The position numbers were made by a program, and so were the translations under genes. A stretch of DNA of 43,005 nt from Pseudomonadales bacterium. Lineage in GTDB: Bacteria > Pseudomonadota > Gammaproteobacteria > Pseudomonadales > JAHRWD01. How positions within the stretch are numbered: position 1 is the first letter of the stretch; each line of letters starts with the position of its first letter. The DNA is taken from the NCBI GenBank assembly GCA_019090315.1, contig JAHRWD010000043.1, positions 1-43,005 on the forward strand, in the 5' to 3' direction. Of the stretch, positions 25,172 to 34,274 are shown one piece after another. Below the pieces are notes generated by a model that did no database searches, had not been told where the DNA came from, and saw nothing but the letters and a program-made list of their open reading frames with translations.

Positions 25172-26476
25172 TTACCGACCGATAGCGGTGTATACAAATC
25201 CTGTAGATTCAATTTGATCACGGTCATAGATATTACGAAGGTCAATAAATTGATCGCCCTTCATCGTCTGTTTGACCTGCTTTAAATCAAGGCCGCGATA
25301 GGCATTCCATTCCGTTAGTATCACCAGCGCATCGGTATCTTTCATCGCCTGATAGGCATCGTCAAAATACTGAATTTCCTGGGGCAGATGAAGTTTAGCC
25401 TCCTCCATTCCCTGAGGGTCATGGGCGTGAATAATTGCGCCTTTTTCGATTAGCGCTGGCAAAATCGACAACGAAGGTGCATCCCGCATATCGTCTGTTT
25501 CAGGCTTAAAAGTTAACCCCAGCACGCTGATTTTCTTTCCGGCTACATCGTTACCCAACGCGTTCCGGATTTTCTTGATCATTCGTGCTTTTTGGCCAGC
25601 ATTAACTTCAATAACCGCTTCAACAATTCGGCATGGGGATTCATGCTCCTGACCGATTCGTACCAGCGCCTGGGTATCTTTGGGGAAACAAGATCCGCCA
25701 TAACCAGGGCCCGCATGTAAAAACTTGCGGCCGATCCGGCCATCCATTCCCATGCCTTTGGCAACTGCCTGAACATCAGCGCCCACTGCCTCACACAATC
25801 CTGACATTTCATTGATAAAGCTGATTTTAGTCGCCAGAAATGCATTGGCGGCATATTTTATCAGTTCAGCACTTTCCAGATCTGTAGCTAAAATAGGCGT
25901 TTCGATCAGGTTAAGTGGTCGATAAAGCTCCCGTAGAAGTTTTTCTGCGCGCTCAGTTTCTACGCCAATCACTACACGATCGGGCCGGGTAAAATCAGCG
26001 ATTGCTGCGCCCTCTCGCAAAAACTCCGGATTGGACGCAACATCGAAATCAGCATCAGGATTTTCCTCCTCGATGATTCGCTTCACGTTGCGAGCGGTAC
26101 CAACAGGTACGGTCGATTTGTCGACAATAACGGTGTAACCCTGAAGGTGTTTGGCGATCTCTTTAGCCGCTGCATATACGTAACTCAGATCAGCAAAGCC
26201 GTCACCTCGTCTGGATGGCGTGCCAACCGCTATGAATACCAGGTCTGCTTCACCAACCGCCTTTGGAAATTCGGAGGTAAATTTCAAACGCCCTGAAGCC
26301 GCGTTCTTTTCAACCAGTGCCTCAAGACCCGGTTCGTAGATAGGGATTTCACCCGCATTCAGCTTGTCTATTTTGCTTTGATCGATATCAATACAGGTTA
26401 CATTGGCACCAAACTCGGAAAAACAGGTTCCGGAAACCAGTCCGACGTAACCCGTTCCAATCATTACTACATTCAT
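25172..26476 (-). CDS. ugd: UDP-glucose 6-dehydrogenase
   Basis: The enzyme oxidises UDP-glucose twice with NAD+ to UDP-glucuronate, a precursor for acidic exopolysaccharide or lipopolysaccharide. The 434-residue length is that of the bacterial enzyme. An N-terminal Rossmann site GTGYVGLVSG lies at residues 7-16. The catalytic lysine is K207 in LIKYAANAFLATKIS, and the catalytic cysteine is C263 in GGSCFPKDTQAL. A second Rossmann domain with LGLTFKPETDDMRDAPS is C-terminal. It is first in the minus-strand group with rmlA and the MTI phosphorylase. GDP-mannose dehydrogenases share the family, but the GGSCFPKD and TDD-RD signatures favour UDP-glucose. Confidence 0.95.
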   Translation of the reverse strand: MNVVMIGTGYVGLVSGTCFSEFGANVTCIDIDQSKIDKLNAGEIPIYEPGLEALVEKNAASGRLKFTSEFPKAVGEADLVFIAVGTPSRRGDGFADLSYVYAAAKEIAKHLQGYTVIVDKSTVPVGTARNVKRIIEEENPDADFDVASNPEFLREGAAIADFTRPDRVVIGVETERAEKLLRELYRPLNLIETPILATDLESAELIKYAANAFLATKISFINEMSGLCEAVGADVQAVAKGMGMDGRIGRKFLHAGPGYGGSCFPKDTQALVRIGQEHESPCRIVEAVIEVNAGQKARMIKKIRNALGNDVAGKKISVLGLTFKPETDDMRDAPSLSILPALIEKGAIIHAHDPQGMEEAKLHLPQEIQYFDDAYQAMKDTDALVILTEWNAYRGLDLKQVKQTMKGDQFIDLRNIYDRDQIESTGFVYTAIGR

Positions 26477-26606
26477 TATTGGTTTACCCTGTTTTTAATA
26501 AGAGATCGCAGCACTAATTGTAGTTTAGCGAAATAAGCTTGCTAACATTATCATCTAACATTTCGATTAAAGGTTTGTGACCCTACAGCTTTCAATAAAG
26601 TAGCTT

Positions 26607-26840
26607 TTATTTACCTTTTTGAATCAGATAGAAAAAACACTTTCCCTCTACCCGCTGCTCTATCAATTGATGATCTAAAAAGGCACAGAATTTGGGAATA
26701 TCTCGTTGCGTGGATGGATCAGTGGCAATAACCTCAAGGATCTCTCCACAACCAAGCTCATCGATTTTACTGTGCAACAACATGACTGGCTCTGGGCAAA
26801 ACAGGCCAGATGTGTCTAATGAAAAAACCACATCATGCAT
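26607..26840 (-). CDS. TusA/SirA-like sulfur-carrier protein
   Basis: The small 77-residue protein has the TusA-family signature GLFCPEPVML with the single sulfur-carrying cysteine at position 15, followed by IDELGCGEILEVIATDPSTQRDIPKFC. TusA passes persulfide sulfur from IscS toward tRNA 2-thiolation and molybdopterin synthesis. YedF and other paralogues look similar, so the symbol is left empty. It stands alone between ugd and prpC on the minus strand, with gaps of 130 and 149 bases. Confidence 0.85.
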   Translation of the reverse strand: MHDVVFSLDTSGLFCPEPVMLLHSKIDELGCGEILEVIATDPSTQRDIPKFCAFLDHQLIEQRVEGKCFFYLIQKGK

Positions 26841-26944
26841 ATTCGTTTACTCAAGGAGTGTCATTGTCGGAATGTAGATATTGCTAGCGCACAATTTGGC
26901 AACGGCAGGCTAGTGAAATGGTTTGAACGCATACGAAAGAGGTG

Positions 26945-26978
26945 GTTCCAGCTTCCCTTTGAATAGAGAAGCTGGAAC
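26945..26978. terminator. Strong hairpin downstream of prpC
   Basis: GTTCCAGCTTC (26945-26955) and GAAGCTGGAAC (26968-26978) are perfect 11-bp arms with a 12-base loop, 12 bases past the prpC stop. No clear U-tract follows on the minus strand, so it may stabilise the 3' end rather than be a classic terminator. Confidence 0.6.
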
Positions 26979-26989
26979 TTTAAGACAGG

Positions 26990-28114
26990 CTAGCGGTCGC
27001 TAATTGCGCTCACTTTACGCAATTCAACACCCACATATTCAGCGCTTGGGCGAATAATACGGTTGTCGGCACGTTGTTCCATTACATGTGCAGCCCAGCC
27101 AACAAGGCGTGAACACACAAATAATGGTGTGAACAATTTGGTTGGAATACCCATGAAGTGGTATGTCGATGCGTGGAAGAAATCTGCGTTACAGAACAGT
27201 TTCTTTTCACGCCACATTACTTCTTCGCAGCGTACAGAAACCGGATATAACACAGTGTCACCAACGGTCTCGGCGAGTTTTTCACTCCACTCTTTGATGA
27301 TCACGTTACGTGGATCGGACTCACTATAGATCGCGTGGCCAAAACCCATGATCTTATCTTTACGAGCCAACATGCCCATAATTTCTTGTTCAGCGTGATC
27401 GGGGTCTGTGAAACCTTCGATCATATCCATCGCCGCTTCATTAGCTCCACCGTGCAGTGGGCCGCGTAATGTACCAACCGCGCCAGTAATGCAGGAATGC
27501 ATATCGGACAGGGTTGACGCACAAACACGAGCGGTAAATGTAGATGCGTTGAATTCATGCTCAGCATAAAGAATCAGCGATACATCGAGCACACGGGCAT
27601 GTAACTCGCTGGGCTTTTCACCGTGTAACATATGCAAAAAATGCGCGGCGATTTGATCGTCGTCAGTTTCCGTTTCAATACGTACGCCGTCGTGGGAGAA
27701 CTTATACCAGTAGGCGATGATTGATGGGAACAGGGCTAGCAATCGGTCAGCTGAATCCTGTTGTTGATCAAAATCAGCTTCGGTTTCAAGGTTACCCAGC
27801 ATTGAGCAACCGGTACGCATTACGTCCATCGGGTGCGCATCGGCTGGGATTCGTTCCAGTACTTCTTTGAGGGCATCGGGCAAACCACGAAGACCTTTAA
27901 GTTTCTTCTTGTAGCCGTCTAGCTGAGACTGATTTGGCAATTCACCGTTAAAAATCAGATAGGCAGTCTCTTCAAAAGTAGTGTTGTCCGCGAGGTCTTT
28001 AACGTCATAACCGCAATAGGTCAGGCCTGAACCCGCTGTACCAACCGTAGAGAGTGCAGTTTTACCCGCGACCTGGCCACGTAGGCCCGCTCCACCAAGT
28101 GCTTTTTTAGTCAT
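26990..28114 (-). CDS. prpC: 2-methylcitrate synthase PrpC
   Basis: PrpC condenses propionyl-CoA with oxaloacetate in the methylcitrate cycle. The 374-residue protein has the short bacterial citrate-synthase-family pattern: [13 protein letters not shown] near residue 30, active-site histidines in [14 protein letters not shown] and [13 protein letters not shown], and a late RPSAEYVG. The short length and GYDVKDLA start fit methylcitrate rather than hexameric citrate synthase. Its ATG overlaps the prpB stop (ATGA), so prpBC are translationally coupled. The methylcitrate dehydratase genes (prpD, or acnD with prpF) and prpR are not next to it. Confidence 0.94.
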   Translation of the reverse strand: MTKKALGGAGLRGQVAGKTALSTVGTAGSGLTYCGYDVKDLADNTTFEETAYLIFNGELPNQSQLDGYKKKLKGLRGLPDALKEVLERIPADAHPMDVMRTGCSMLGNLETEADFDQQQDSADRLLALFPSIIAYWYKFSHDGVRIETETDDDQIAAHFLHMLHGEKPSELHARVLDVSLILYAEHEFNASTFTARVCASTLSDMHSCITGAVGTLRGPLHGGANEAAMDMIEGFTDPDHAEQEIMGMLARKDKIMGFGHAIYSESDPRNVIIKEWSEKLAETVGDTVLYPVSVRCEEVMWREKKLFCNADFFHASTYHFMGIPTKLFTPLFVCSRLVGWAAHVMEQRADNRIIRPSAEYVGVELRKVSAISDR

Positions 28115-29001
28115 TTTTCTTGCTCCTGAGCAAACAATGCATCCAGTTTATCTTCGTAATCGTGGTAGTTCAAAAAGTCGTATAACTCGTTTCGAGTTTG
28201 CATGGTATCGACCACTGTTTCCTGACAGCCAGTATCCAGCAGCGTTTGATACACATTCAGCGCTGCTTTGTTCATGGCCCGCGCTGCGCTTAATGGGTAC
28301 AACACCATTCCGACACCGTGTTCCGCCAACTCAACTTTATTGAAAAGTGGTGTCTGGCCAAATTCAGTAATGTTGGCCAGGACTGGAACCTTAATCGTTT
28401 TAGTTATGGTTCGGTATTGCTCCAGCTCCGTCAATGCCTCTGGGAAGATCGCATCGGCACCCGCTTCTACGCAGGCTGCTGCTCGATCAATTGCAGAATT
28501 CATTCCTTCAACGGCTAGCGCGTCGGTACGGGCCATAATCACGAAGCTATCGTCGGTACGTGCATCAACCGCCGCTTTTACGCGATCAACCATCTCTTGT
28601 TGGCTTACTATCGCTTTGTTCGGACGGTGGCCACAACGCTTGGCGGCAACCTGATCTTCGATGTGTACCGCAGCCGCACCAGCCTTGGTCATATCTCTAA
28701 CAGACCGGGCAATATTAAAAGCACCGCCCCATCCGGTGTCGATATCAACCAAAAGAGGCACCGATGTAGCACCTGTGATACGTCGAACATCTTCCAGCAC
28801 ATCGTTGAGTGATGTCATGCCTAAATCGGGCAGACCATAGGATGCATTGGCAACCCCGGCACCTGATAAATAGATCGCCTGGTGCCCTACCCGCTCAGCC
28901 ATCAAAGCAGTGTAGGCGTTGATGGTTCCGACCACCTGAAGCGGATTATTATCGATTAATGCCTGACGAAAACGTGCGCCGGCTGTTGGCTGTGAACTCA
29001 T
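28111..29001 (-). CDS. prpB: 2-methylisocitrate lyase PrpB
   Basis: PrpB splits 2-methylisocitrate into pyruvate and succinate, the last step of the methylcitrate cycle. The 296-residue protein shows the isocitrate-lyase/PEP-mutase barrel: [18 protein letters not shown] at about residues 44-61, the metal-binding VDIDTGWGG at about 83-91, and the catalytic loop KRCGHRP at about 124-130. It is first in a two-gene operon with prpC and is preceded by a region with several perfect palindromes (29072-29181). Propionyl-CoA from odd-chain or branched substrates would be handled here, which fits the lipid-oxidation genes elsewhere in the window. Confidence 0.95.
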   Translation of the reverse strand: MSSQPTAGARFRQALIDNNPLQVVGTINAYTALMAERVGHQAIYLSGAGVANASYGLPDLGMTSLNDVLEDVRRITGATSVPLLVDIDTGWGGAFNIARSVRDMTKAGAAAVHIEDQVAAKRCGHRPNKAIVSQQEMVDRVKAAVDARTDDSFVIMARTDALAVEGMNSAIDRAAACVEAGADAIFPEALTELEQYRTITKTIKVPVLANITEFGQTPLFNKVELAEHGVGMVLYPLSAARAMNKAALNVYQTLLDTGCQETVVDTMQTRNELYDFLNYHDYEDKLDALFAQEQEK

Positions 29002-29071
29002 GATGCTTTACCCTTACAATTCCTACGCGCCACCTTGAAACAAGCAGTGCGATAAGAGGCTGGCTGATGAA

Positions 29072-29090
29072 GTATAACCGTAGGTTATAC
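29072..29090. promoter_or_regulatory. Perfect 8-3-8 palindrome, likely operator of prpBC
   Basis: GTATAACC (29072-29079), GTA, GGTTATAC (29083-29090). It lies 71 bases upstream of the prpB start, in operator position. A dimeric repressor or activator site is likely; the regulator is not in the window. Confidence 0.55.
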
Positions 29091-29116
29091 AGGTTTGAAT
29101 TGGGCCTGATACACGA

Positions 29117-29167
29117 TTTGAACTATGTACAAACCAGGCCTGGGCACCAGTTTTTGAATAGTTCAAA
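29117..29167. repeat. 10-bp inverted repeat with 31-bp spacer upstream of prpB
   Basis: TTTGAACTAT (29117-29126) and ATAGTTCAAA (29158-29167) are perfect complements. The spacer contains the palindrome CCAGGCCTGG. It could be a pair of operator half-sites or an extrudable hairpin. Confidence 0.5.
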
Positions 29168-29309
29168 ACGACTGGATCCAGACTTTGAAAAACGCCGCTG
29201 AGTCTAATATTTAGTGCGGGGCGTGTCAAATTCATACGCGGCTCAAGCTCTTTACAAAAAAAACCTTTAATTGCTCTATTTGATTGATTTGGAACGTTAT
29301 TTTAGCTCG

Positions 29310-30695
29310 ATGCACACACCTTTAATCGAACCCACAGTTGAAGCAATCCCCTATCAAACCGACTCAACGGTATATCTGTACAGAGTACGAAAATTAGGCA
29401 GAGCGGTATTCATTGATAGTTGCTCAAACCAAATTGAGGGCGGGCGGTATGACATTGTCAGCGCGGAACCTGCGTTTACAATCAATCATACGTATATATC
29501 CCCAACCCAAACGAATGCAACGGGCACAACAAAGCAGCCCTCGCCGTTCGAAAAAATCCGTCGCAAACTGGCTCAAAGCAGATCACTAGGTGACCCACCC
29601 CAGGGTTTACCCTTTATGGGTGGATTTATTGGTTACCTGGGGTATGAGTCCGGCATGGAACTGGAGGGAGTTCAACTAACCGCCGACCGCAAAGTAAACT
29701 TGCCTGATATTAAGCTCGGCTGGTATGAGTGGGCGGTAGTCAACGACCACCTTGAAAAACGTTGTTTTCTGGTTGCCCTACCTGGCTTTGACAAGAAAAA
29801 ACTCAGCTCGATTAAAAACATCCTCGTCAATTCCGACGCGACCAAACCAGCGAATATTCCATTCAAACTGAAAACCCCTTTTATATCGAACACCACCTTT
29901 TCACAGTACAGCGCTACATTTGAGAAGGTGATCGACTACATCCATGCAGGGGATTGCTATCAGGTCAATTTGTCGCAGCAATTTTCCAGCAGCTACAGCG
30001 GTGATACCTGGGATGCCTATCAGCGCCTGCGCGAGGCTACGCCATCGCCATATTCCGCCTATATGGAATTCGACCAGGGTGCGCTGCTATCCCTGTCGCC
30101 GGAACAATTTATCTCGCTGAACCGTAAACAGGTGGCAACCCACCCGATCAAAGGCACTCGTCCGCGGGGAGACAGCAAAAAAGATGATCTTATTCTCGCA
30201 CAAGCCCTGGAAACTAGCGCAAAGGATCGCGCTGAAAACCTGATGATCGTTGATCTACTGCGAAACGATCTTGGGAAAAGCTGCGTACCCGGGAGCATTG
30301 AGGTCGCTGAGCTATTCAAGCTGCGTTCCTTCTCCAATGTACATCACCTGGTTAGCTCTATTACCGGTACCCTCAGGGATGACACAAATTCGATTGACCT
30401 GTTAACGGGATGCTTCCCCGGCGGTTCTATCACCGGCGCACCCAAACGCCGAGCGATGGAAATTATTGCAGAGCTCGAACCCCATAATCGTTCACTCTAC
30501 TGCGGATCAATTGGCTACATTGGCGCCAATGGCGATATCAATATGAATATCGCGATCCGCACACTAGTCTGCGATAACAACAAAATCTACTGCTGGGGTG
30601 GTGGTGGAATTGTTGCTGATTCAGAGGTCGAGATGGAATATCAGGAGTGCTTTGATAAGATAGATCGCTTGATTAACTGTTTGCCACTGTCTTAA
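29310..30695 (+). CDS. pabB: Aminodeoxychorismate synthase component I PabB
   Basis: PabB turns chorismate into 4-amino-4-deoxychorismate for folate synthesis, using ammonia from a PabA glutaminase. From the ATG at 29310 the protein has 461 residues. The chorismate-binding domain fills the C-terminal half: GDCYQVNLSQQF, SPEQFISL, the catalytic-lysine motif PIKGTRPRG, LMIVDLLRNDLG, and GGSITGAPKRRAMEII. PIKGT rather than PIAGT separates PabB from anthranilate synthase TrpE. The frame is open 13 codons upstream with a weak TTG start, not preferred. nudL follows 19 bases later, so the two are probably co-transcribed. Confidence 0.93.
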   Translation: MHTPLIEPTVEAIPYQTDSTVYLYRVRKLGRAVFIDSCSNQIEGGRYDIVSAEPAFTINHTYISPTQTNATGTTKQPSPFEKIRRKLAQSRSLGDPPQGLPFMGGFIGYLGYESGMELEGVQLTADRKVNLPDIKLGWYEWAVVNDHLEKRCFLVALPGFDKKKLSSIKNILVNSDATKPANIPFKLKTPFISNTTFSQYSATFEKVIDYIHAGDCYQVNLSQQFSSSYSGDTWDAYQRLREATPSPYSAYMEFDQGALLSLSPEQFISLNRKQVATHPIKGTRPRGDSKKDDLILAQALETSAKDRAENLMIVDLLRNDLGKSCVPGSIEVAELFKLRSFSNVHHLVSSITGTLRDDTNSIDLLTGCFPGGSITGAPKRRAMEIIAELEPHNRSLYCGSIGYIGANGDINMNIAIRTLVCDNNKIYCWGGGGIVADSEVEMEYQECFDKIDRLINCLPLS

Positions 30696-30714
30696 ACCGG
30701 AAAATCACTAACCG

Positions 30715-31362
30715 ATGAACATTGAGATCGACCTGCCACGCATTCGCCCTACTCTTGAATCCGTACTTGAATACTTTGAATTACACGCAGAAAAAGAACC
30801 GGAACCGATGCTTAATCCGGATGACGTCACAGCGGGCGTGATCTCAACCGAAGGCAAAAAAGAGTCGGCTGTGTTGATACCACTCTATGAAAAGGACGGT
30901 GAACTGAGAGTAATGGTGACCTGGCGCAGCGCTCACTTACGCAGCCACGCAGGTCAGATCTGTTTCCCCGGCGGTCGAGTCGATGATACCGATGCTGACC
31001 TTTTTGAAACAGCGCTTCGAGAAACCCACGAAGAAGTGGGGCTTGATCGTGCGGACGTGAAAATACTGGGGAAACTCGGAAAATACTACACCCAAAGTGG
31101 CTATTCAATTACCCCTATTGTGGGCTACGTTGAAGACCCTCGAGAGTTTCATCCAAACCCGGACGAGGTAGCGAAAGTTCTGGAGCCACCACTGGATTTC
31201 TTTACCGACTCATCGGTCTACGAGATACATCGAAGGACCGTTGGCGATCTTGTTAGGTCTTATTATTCAGTTACTTACGATGGTTATGTGATCTGGGGAG
31301 CAACCTGCGCAATGCTTGTAGATCTCTACAAACGACTGGCTGATCATCACTCCCCTACCTAA
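30715..31362 (+). CDS. nudL: NUDIX hydrolase, CoA pyrophosphatase (NudL type)
   Basis: The 215-residue protein carries the NUDIX box in the NudL/YeaB arrangement. The CoA-pyrophosphatase motif LRSHAGQICFPGGRVDDTD comes first, running into TALRETHEEVGL. NudL-type enzymes are expected to cleave CoA and its oxidised or acyl forms to phosphopantetheine products and 3',5'-ADP. The downstream YYTQSGYSITPIVGYV is also typical of the family. It sits after pabB, a pairing known from other gammaproteobacteria. It is convergent with thrH, 47 bases between stops. Confidence 0.9.
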   Translation: MNIEIDLPRIRPTLESVLEYFELHAEKEPEPMLNPDDVTAGVISTEGKKESAVLIPLYEKDGELRVMVTWRSAHLRSHAGQICFPGGRVDDTDADLFETALRETHEEVGLDRADVKILGKLGKYYTQSGYSITPIVGYVEDPREFHPNPDEVAKVLEPPLDFFTDSSVYEIHRRTVGDLVRSYYSVTYDGYVIWGATCAMLVDLYKRLADHHSPT

Positions 31363-31409
31363 TTTAAGAGCTGATTTTAGGTAAGTCCGAGTGACTCGCC
31401 CCGGTAAGC

Positions 31410-32030
31410 TTACGTCAAAGTAATATCGCGATTACTTGCACCTTCGATCACTCTTTTGAGCTCTTCGTAGGTTTTTGTTACAGGGAATTGCGGGAACTCG
31501 TCGATCACATTTTGCGGCGCGTTAAACAGGATTCCAGCATCGGCCTCAGCCAGCATCGTGGTGTCGTTATAGGAATCGCCGGCTGCGATAATTCGATAAT
31601 TAAGGCTTCTTAACGCAATAACTGATTTTCTTTTTGGATCAACCTGCCGCAAAAAATAGTCCGATACAGTCCCATCCGCCTCTACACCCAATTTGTGGCA
31701 AAACAAAGTAGGCCAGCCCAGCTGACGCATCAATGGGTTAGCAAACTCATAGAAGGTATCCGAAAGGATGATTACCTGGAACTGCTCCCGCAGACTATCC
31801 AGAAACTCCCGCGCACCCTCCATTGGACCCATACCGTCGATTACCTTTTGAATATCAGGCAATCCTAGCCCGTGCTGCTTGAGAATCGATAACCGTTGCG
31901 TCATCAACTCATCGTAATCAGGAATATCTCGGGTGGTCGCTTTTAGTGCTTCAATACCGGTACGCTCGGCAAAATTGATCCAGATTTCAGGGACCAACAC
32001 ACCCTCAAGGTCGAGACAGATTATTTCCAC
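31410..32030 (-). CDS. thrH: Phosphoserine phosphatase / homoserine phosphotransferase ThrH
   Basis: ThrH is a HAD-superfamily enzyme that dephosphorylates phosphoserine and can pass the phosphate to homoserine; it is best known from Pseudomonas. The 206-residue protein starts MEIICLDLEGVLVPEIW, with the DLEGV form of HAD motif I that marks ThrH rather than SerB (DMD). Motif II is VIILSDTFYEF, motif III includes DPKRKSVIAL, and motif IV is AAGDSYNDTTML. The ATG at 32030 is the only start giving motif I in place. Confidence 0.92.
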   Translation of the reverse strand: MEIICLDLEGVLVPEIWINFAERTGIEALKATTRDIPDYDELMTQRLSILKQHGLGLPDIQKVIDGMGPMEGAREFLDSLREQFQVIILSDTFYEFANPLMRQLGWPTLFCHKLGVEADGTVSDYFLRQVDPKRKSVIALRSLNYRIIAAGDSYNDTTMLAEADAGILFNAPQNVIDEFPQFPVTKTYEELKRVIEGASNRDITLT

Positions 32031-32127
32031 GTACTATTCTCCAGGCAATATTTTTTGGGCTGCTATTGTAACAAGCCAAATGTGACATGCGTATTATTTG
32101 TTACTCGCATTAGTATTTACCAGGCAA

Positions 32128-32157
32128 AAAAAACCCGACAATAAAGTCGGGTTTTTT
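32128..32157 (-). terminator. Rho-independent terminator after etfBA
   Basis: AAAAAACCCGAC (32128-32139) and GTCGGGTTTTTT (32146-32157) form a 12-bp stem with a 6-base loop. On the minus strand the stem is followed by a T-run, about 50 bases past the etfA stop. The other strand also has a T-run. Confidence 0.88.
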
Positions 32158-32207
32158 CTCAACGCGTTAACGCTTGATCTTACGTTAAGCCAGGGATCAA
32201 ACCAAAG

Positions 32208-33137
32208 CTACAGAAGAGCTTCAAACGCTGGAACTGCTTCAAACAGATCCGCTACCAGGCCAAAGTCAGCAACCTGGAAGATTGGAGCTTCTTCATCTTT
32301 GTTGATAGCAACAATGACTTTACTGTCCTTCATACCCGCCAAATGCTGGATAGCACCGGAGATACCGACAGCAATATAAAGCTCTGGAGCAACGATCTTA
32401 CCGGTTTGACCAACCTGCATATCGTTGGCAACAAAACCAGCATCAACCGCAGCCCGTGAAGCGCCAATTGCAGCGCCAAGCTTGTCGGCAACCGCTTCAA
32501 GCAACTTGAAGTTTTCGCCATTTTGCATGCCACGGCCACCAGAGATAACCACTTTAGCAGCGGTCAGGTCTGGGCGATCAGATGCAGCGACTTGTTCGCT
32601 AACGAAAGCAGAAATACCCGCATCAGTAGCGTTACTTATCGCTTCAACAGCGGCAGAACCACCCTCAGCAGCCGCACCATCAAAACCGGTACCACGAACG
32701 GTGATCACTTTGACTGAATCCGAAGATTGAACAGTCGCCAATGCATTACCCGCATAGATAGGACGTACAAATGTGTCCGCACTTTCTACTGCGATAATTT
32801 CAGAGATCTGACCGACATCAAGCAGCGCCGCTACACGAGGAAGGATACCCTTTCCGTTAGCCATCGCCGGAGCCAAAATCGCGCTGTAATCGCCCGCTAG
32901 CTCAACGATCAATGCCGCGGTGTTTTCCGCAAGCATGTTCGCGTAAGCAGCGTTATCTGCTACAAGTACTTTAGCAACGCCGGCTACTTTAGCGGCTTGC
33001 TCAGCAACTGCGCCACAATCAGAGCCTGCAACCAGAATAGTTACGTCGCCACCGATTTCAGTAGCCGCAGTAACGGTGTTTAAAGTGGCCGATTTCAGCT
33101 CACTGTTATCATGTTCAGCTAATACTAATACGCTCAT
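32208..33137 (-). CDS. etfA: Electron transfer flavoprotein alpha subunit
   Basis: EtfA binds the FAD of the ETF heterodimer that carries electrons from acyl-CoA dehydrogenases to ETF-quinone oxidoreductase. The 309-residue protein has an N-terminal alpha/beta domain and the conserved C-terminal FAD domain: [38 protein letters not shown] (about residues 188-225), [28 protein letters not shown], and [20 protein letters not shown]. Its start codon overlaps the etfB stop by one base (TAATG type). A terminator follows. Confidence 0.97.
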   Translation of the reverse strand: MSVLVLAEHDNSELKSATLNTVTAATEIGGDVTILVAGSDCGAVAEQAAKVAGVAKVLVADNAAYANMLAENTAALIVELAGDYSAILAPAMANGKGILPRVAALLDVGQISEIIAVESADTFVRPIYAGNALATVQSSDSVKVITVRGTGFDGAAAEGGSAAVEAISNATDAGISAFVSEQVAASDRPDLTAAKVVISGGRGMQNGENFKLLEAVADKLGAAIGASRAAVDAGFVANDMQVGQTGKIVAPELYIAVGISGAIQHLAGMKDSKVIVAINKDEEAPIFQVADFGLVADLFEAVPAFEALL

Positions 33138-33886
33138 TAGATCACCTTCGCTACGTTTTTCAGTTTATCAACCAAATCTTCAACAGACTCTACAATGATG
33201 CCCGCTGCACGTTCTGCAGGTGGCGTAACCTTAAGAGTTTTGATATTTGAAGTCACTTCAACACCAAGGTCAGCCGGTGTCACAACATCCATAGGCTTCT
33301 TCTTAGCTTTCATGATGTTTGGCAGTGATGCGTAACGTGGCTCATTCAAACGAAGGTCAGCGGTAATCACCGCTGGCATGTTCAAAGTAAGCGTTTGCTC
33401 ACCAGTATCCGTCTCACGGCTTACTGTCAGTTTGCCACCATCAATGGTGATCTCTGAAGCAAATGTGCCCTGTGCAAGACCAGCTAGCGCAGCAAACATT
33501 TGACCAGTCTGGCCATTGTCTTCATCGATAGACTGCTTACCAAAAATAGTCAGCTCAGCGCCTTCTTTATCACTAACCGCTTTCAGCAGTTTTGCGATGG
33601 CTAGCGGCTGAAGATCTTCATCAGTCTCGACCAGAATAGCCCGGTCAGCACCCAGTGCCAGAGCTGTTCGAAGCTGTTCCTGGCACGCTTTTGTACCAAC
33701 ACTCACGACAATCACTTCACTAGCAACGTCTTTTTCTCTTAGTCGAATAGCTTCTTCAACGGCAATTTCACAAAATGGGTTGATCGCCATTTTAACGTTA
33801 TTCAAATCCACACCGGAGTTATCAGAAGCAACACGTACTTGTACGTTTGCATCTACTACTCTTTTTACGGGAACAAGAACCTTCAT
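33137..33886 (-). CDS. etfB: Electron transfer flavoprotein beta subunit
   Basis: EtfB is the AMP-binding partner of EtfA and carries the loop that docks on acyl-CoA dehydrogenases. The 249-residue protein begins [15 protein letters not shown]. The ETF-beta signature includes [10 protein letters not shown] and [23 protein letters not shown]. The recognition loop reads [17 protein letters not shown], with lysines at positions 193, 195, 196 and 197. These match the region methylated by METTL20-type enzymes, one candidate of which lies at 15953-16711. It is first in etfBA and divergent from the ETF-QO gene. Confidence 0.97.
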   Translation of the reverse strand: MKVLVPVKRVVDANVQVRVASDNSGVDLNNVKMAINPFCEIAVEEAIRLREKDVASEVIVVSVGTKACQEQLRTALALGADRAILVETDEDLQPLAIAKLLKAVSDKEGAELTIFGKQSIDEDNGQTGQMFAALAGLAQGTFASEITIDGGKLTVSRETDTGEQTLTLNMPAVITADLRLNEPRYASLPNIMKAKKKPMDVVTPADLGVEVTSNIKTLKVTPPAERAAGIIVESVEDLVDKLKNVAKVI

Positions 33887-33990
33887 AGAGTCCTCTTCAT
33901 ATCAATATTGTTCAAAAAAAGGCCTCAACAGTTGAATCAGGAAAACGGCTACACCGCCCTACCAACCAGAGACCCACAATTAGCCGCGAC

Positions 33991-34019
33991 ATTTTGACCC
34001 TAAAGGGTATTCAGGTCAA
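33991..34019 (-). promoter_or_regulatory. Probable etfBA promoter
   Basis: On the minus strand TTGACC (34019-34014) and CAAAAT (33996-33991) are separated by 17 bases. The inverted repeat TGACC/GGTCA overlaps it. The leader to etfB is about 100 bases. Confidence 0.45.
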
Positions 34020-34109
34020 TACCACAAAGCGCACCAGGGCGCGTGTAATTGCAACACAGGGGGACAAATATTAGTTGGGTCGACCTAAATCATAGGGCCT
34101 GCAATCCAA

Positions 34110-34139
34110 TTGGCCATAAAGCCGGGGTTTTCATATAAT
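34110..34139 (+). promoter_or_regulatory. Probable ETF-QO promoter
   Basis: TTGGCC (34110-34115) and a perfect TATAAT (34134-34139) with an 18-base spacer give a leader of about 130 bases before the GTG start. Confidence 0.5.
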
Positions 34140-34274
34140 GCCGACCGAATTCCCCATTAATATGAAGCACTTTCAATTACACCGAGAATAAAGTCGGTGG
34201 TTTTGTTTTACGATAAAGAAAAAACAACTAAAAAATATCCAGCATTACTAATTAAAGATAAGAGGAGAGCGATC

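Larger units (their letters stand above)
29002..29309. other. 308-bp divergent control region between prpB and pabB
   Basis: No gene is supported here. Besides the two palindromes listed separately, CCAGGCCTGG (29134-29143) and CTGGATCCAG (29172-29181) are perfect 10-bp palindromes. The clustering is denser than in other gaps of this window and lies on the prpB side. Confidence 0.5.
33887..34274. other. 388-bp divergent promoter region between etfB and ETF-QO
   Basis: The region holds two outward promoters, listed separately. Between them lies ACCCT-AA-AGGGT (33998-34009) inside a TGACC/GGTCA pair (33995-33999 and 34014-34018), which overlaps the etfB promoter spacer and could be an operator. 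No coding frame is supported. Confidence 0.5.

Noticed and set aside
32098..32379. 93-codon plus-strand frame over the etfA 3' end
   Set aside because: It reads through the terminator and antisense to etfA; no domain is recognisable.
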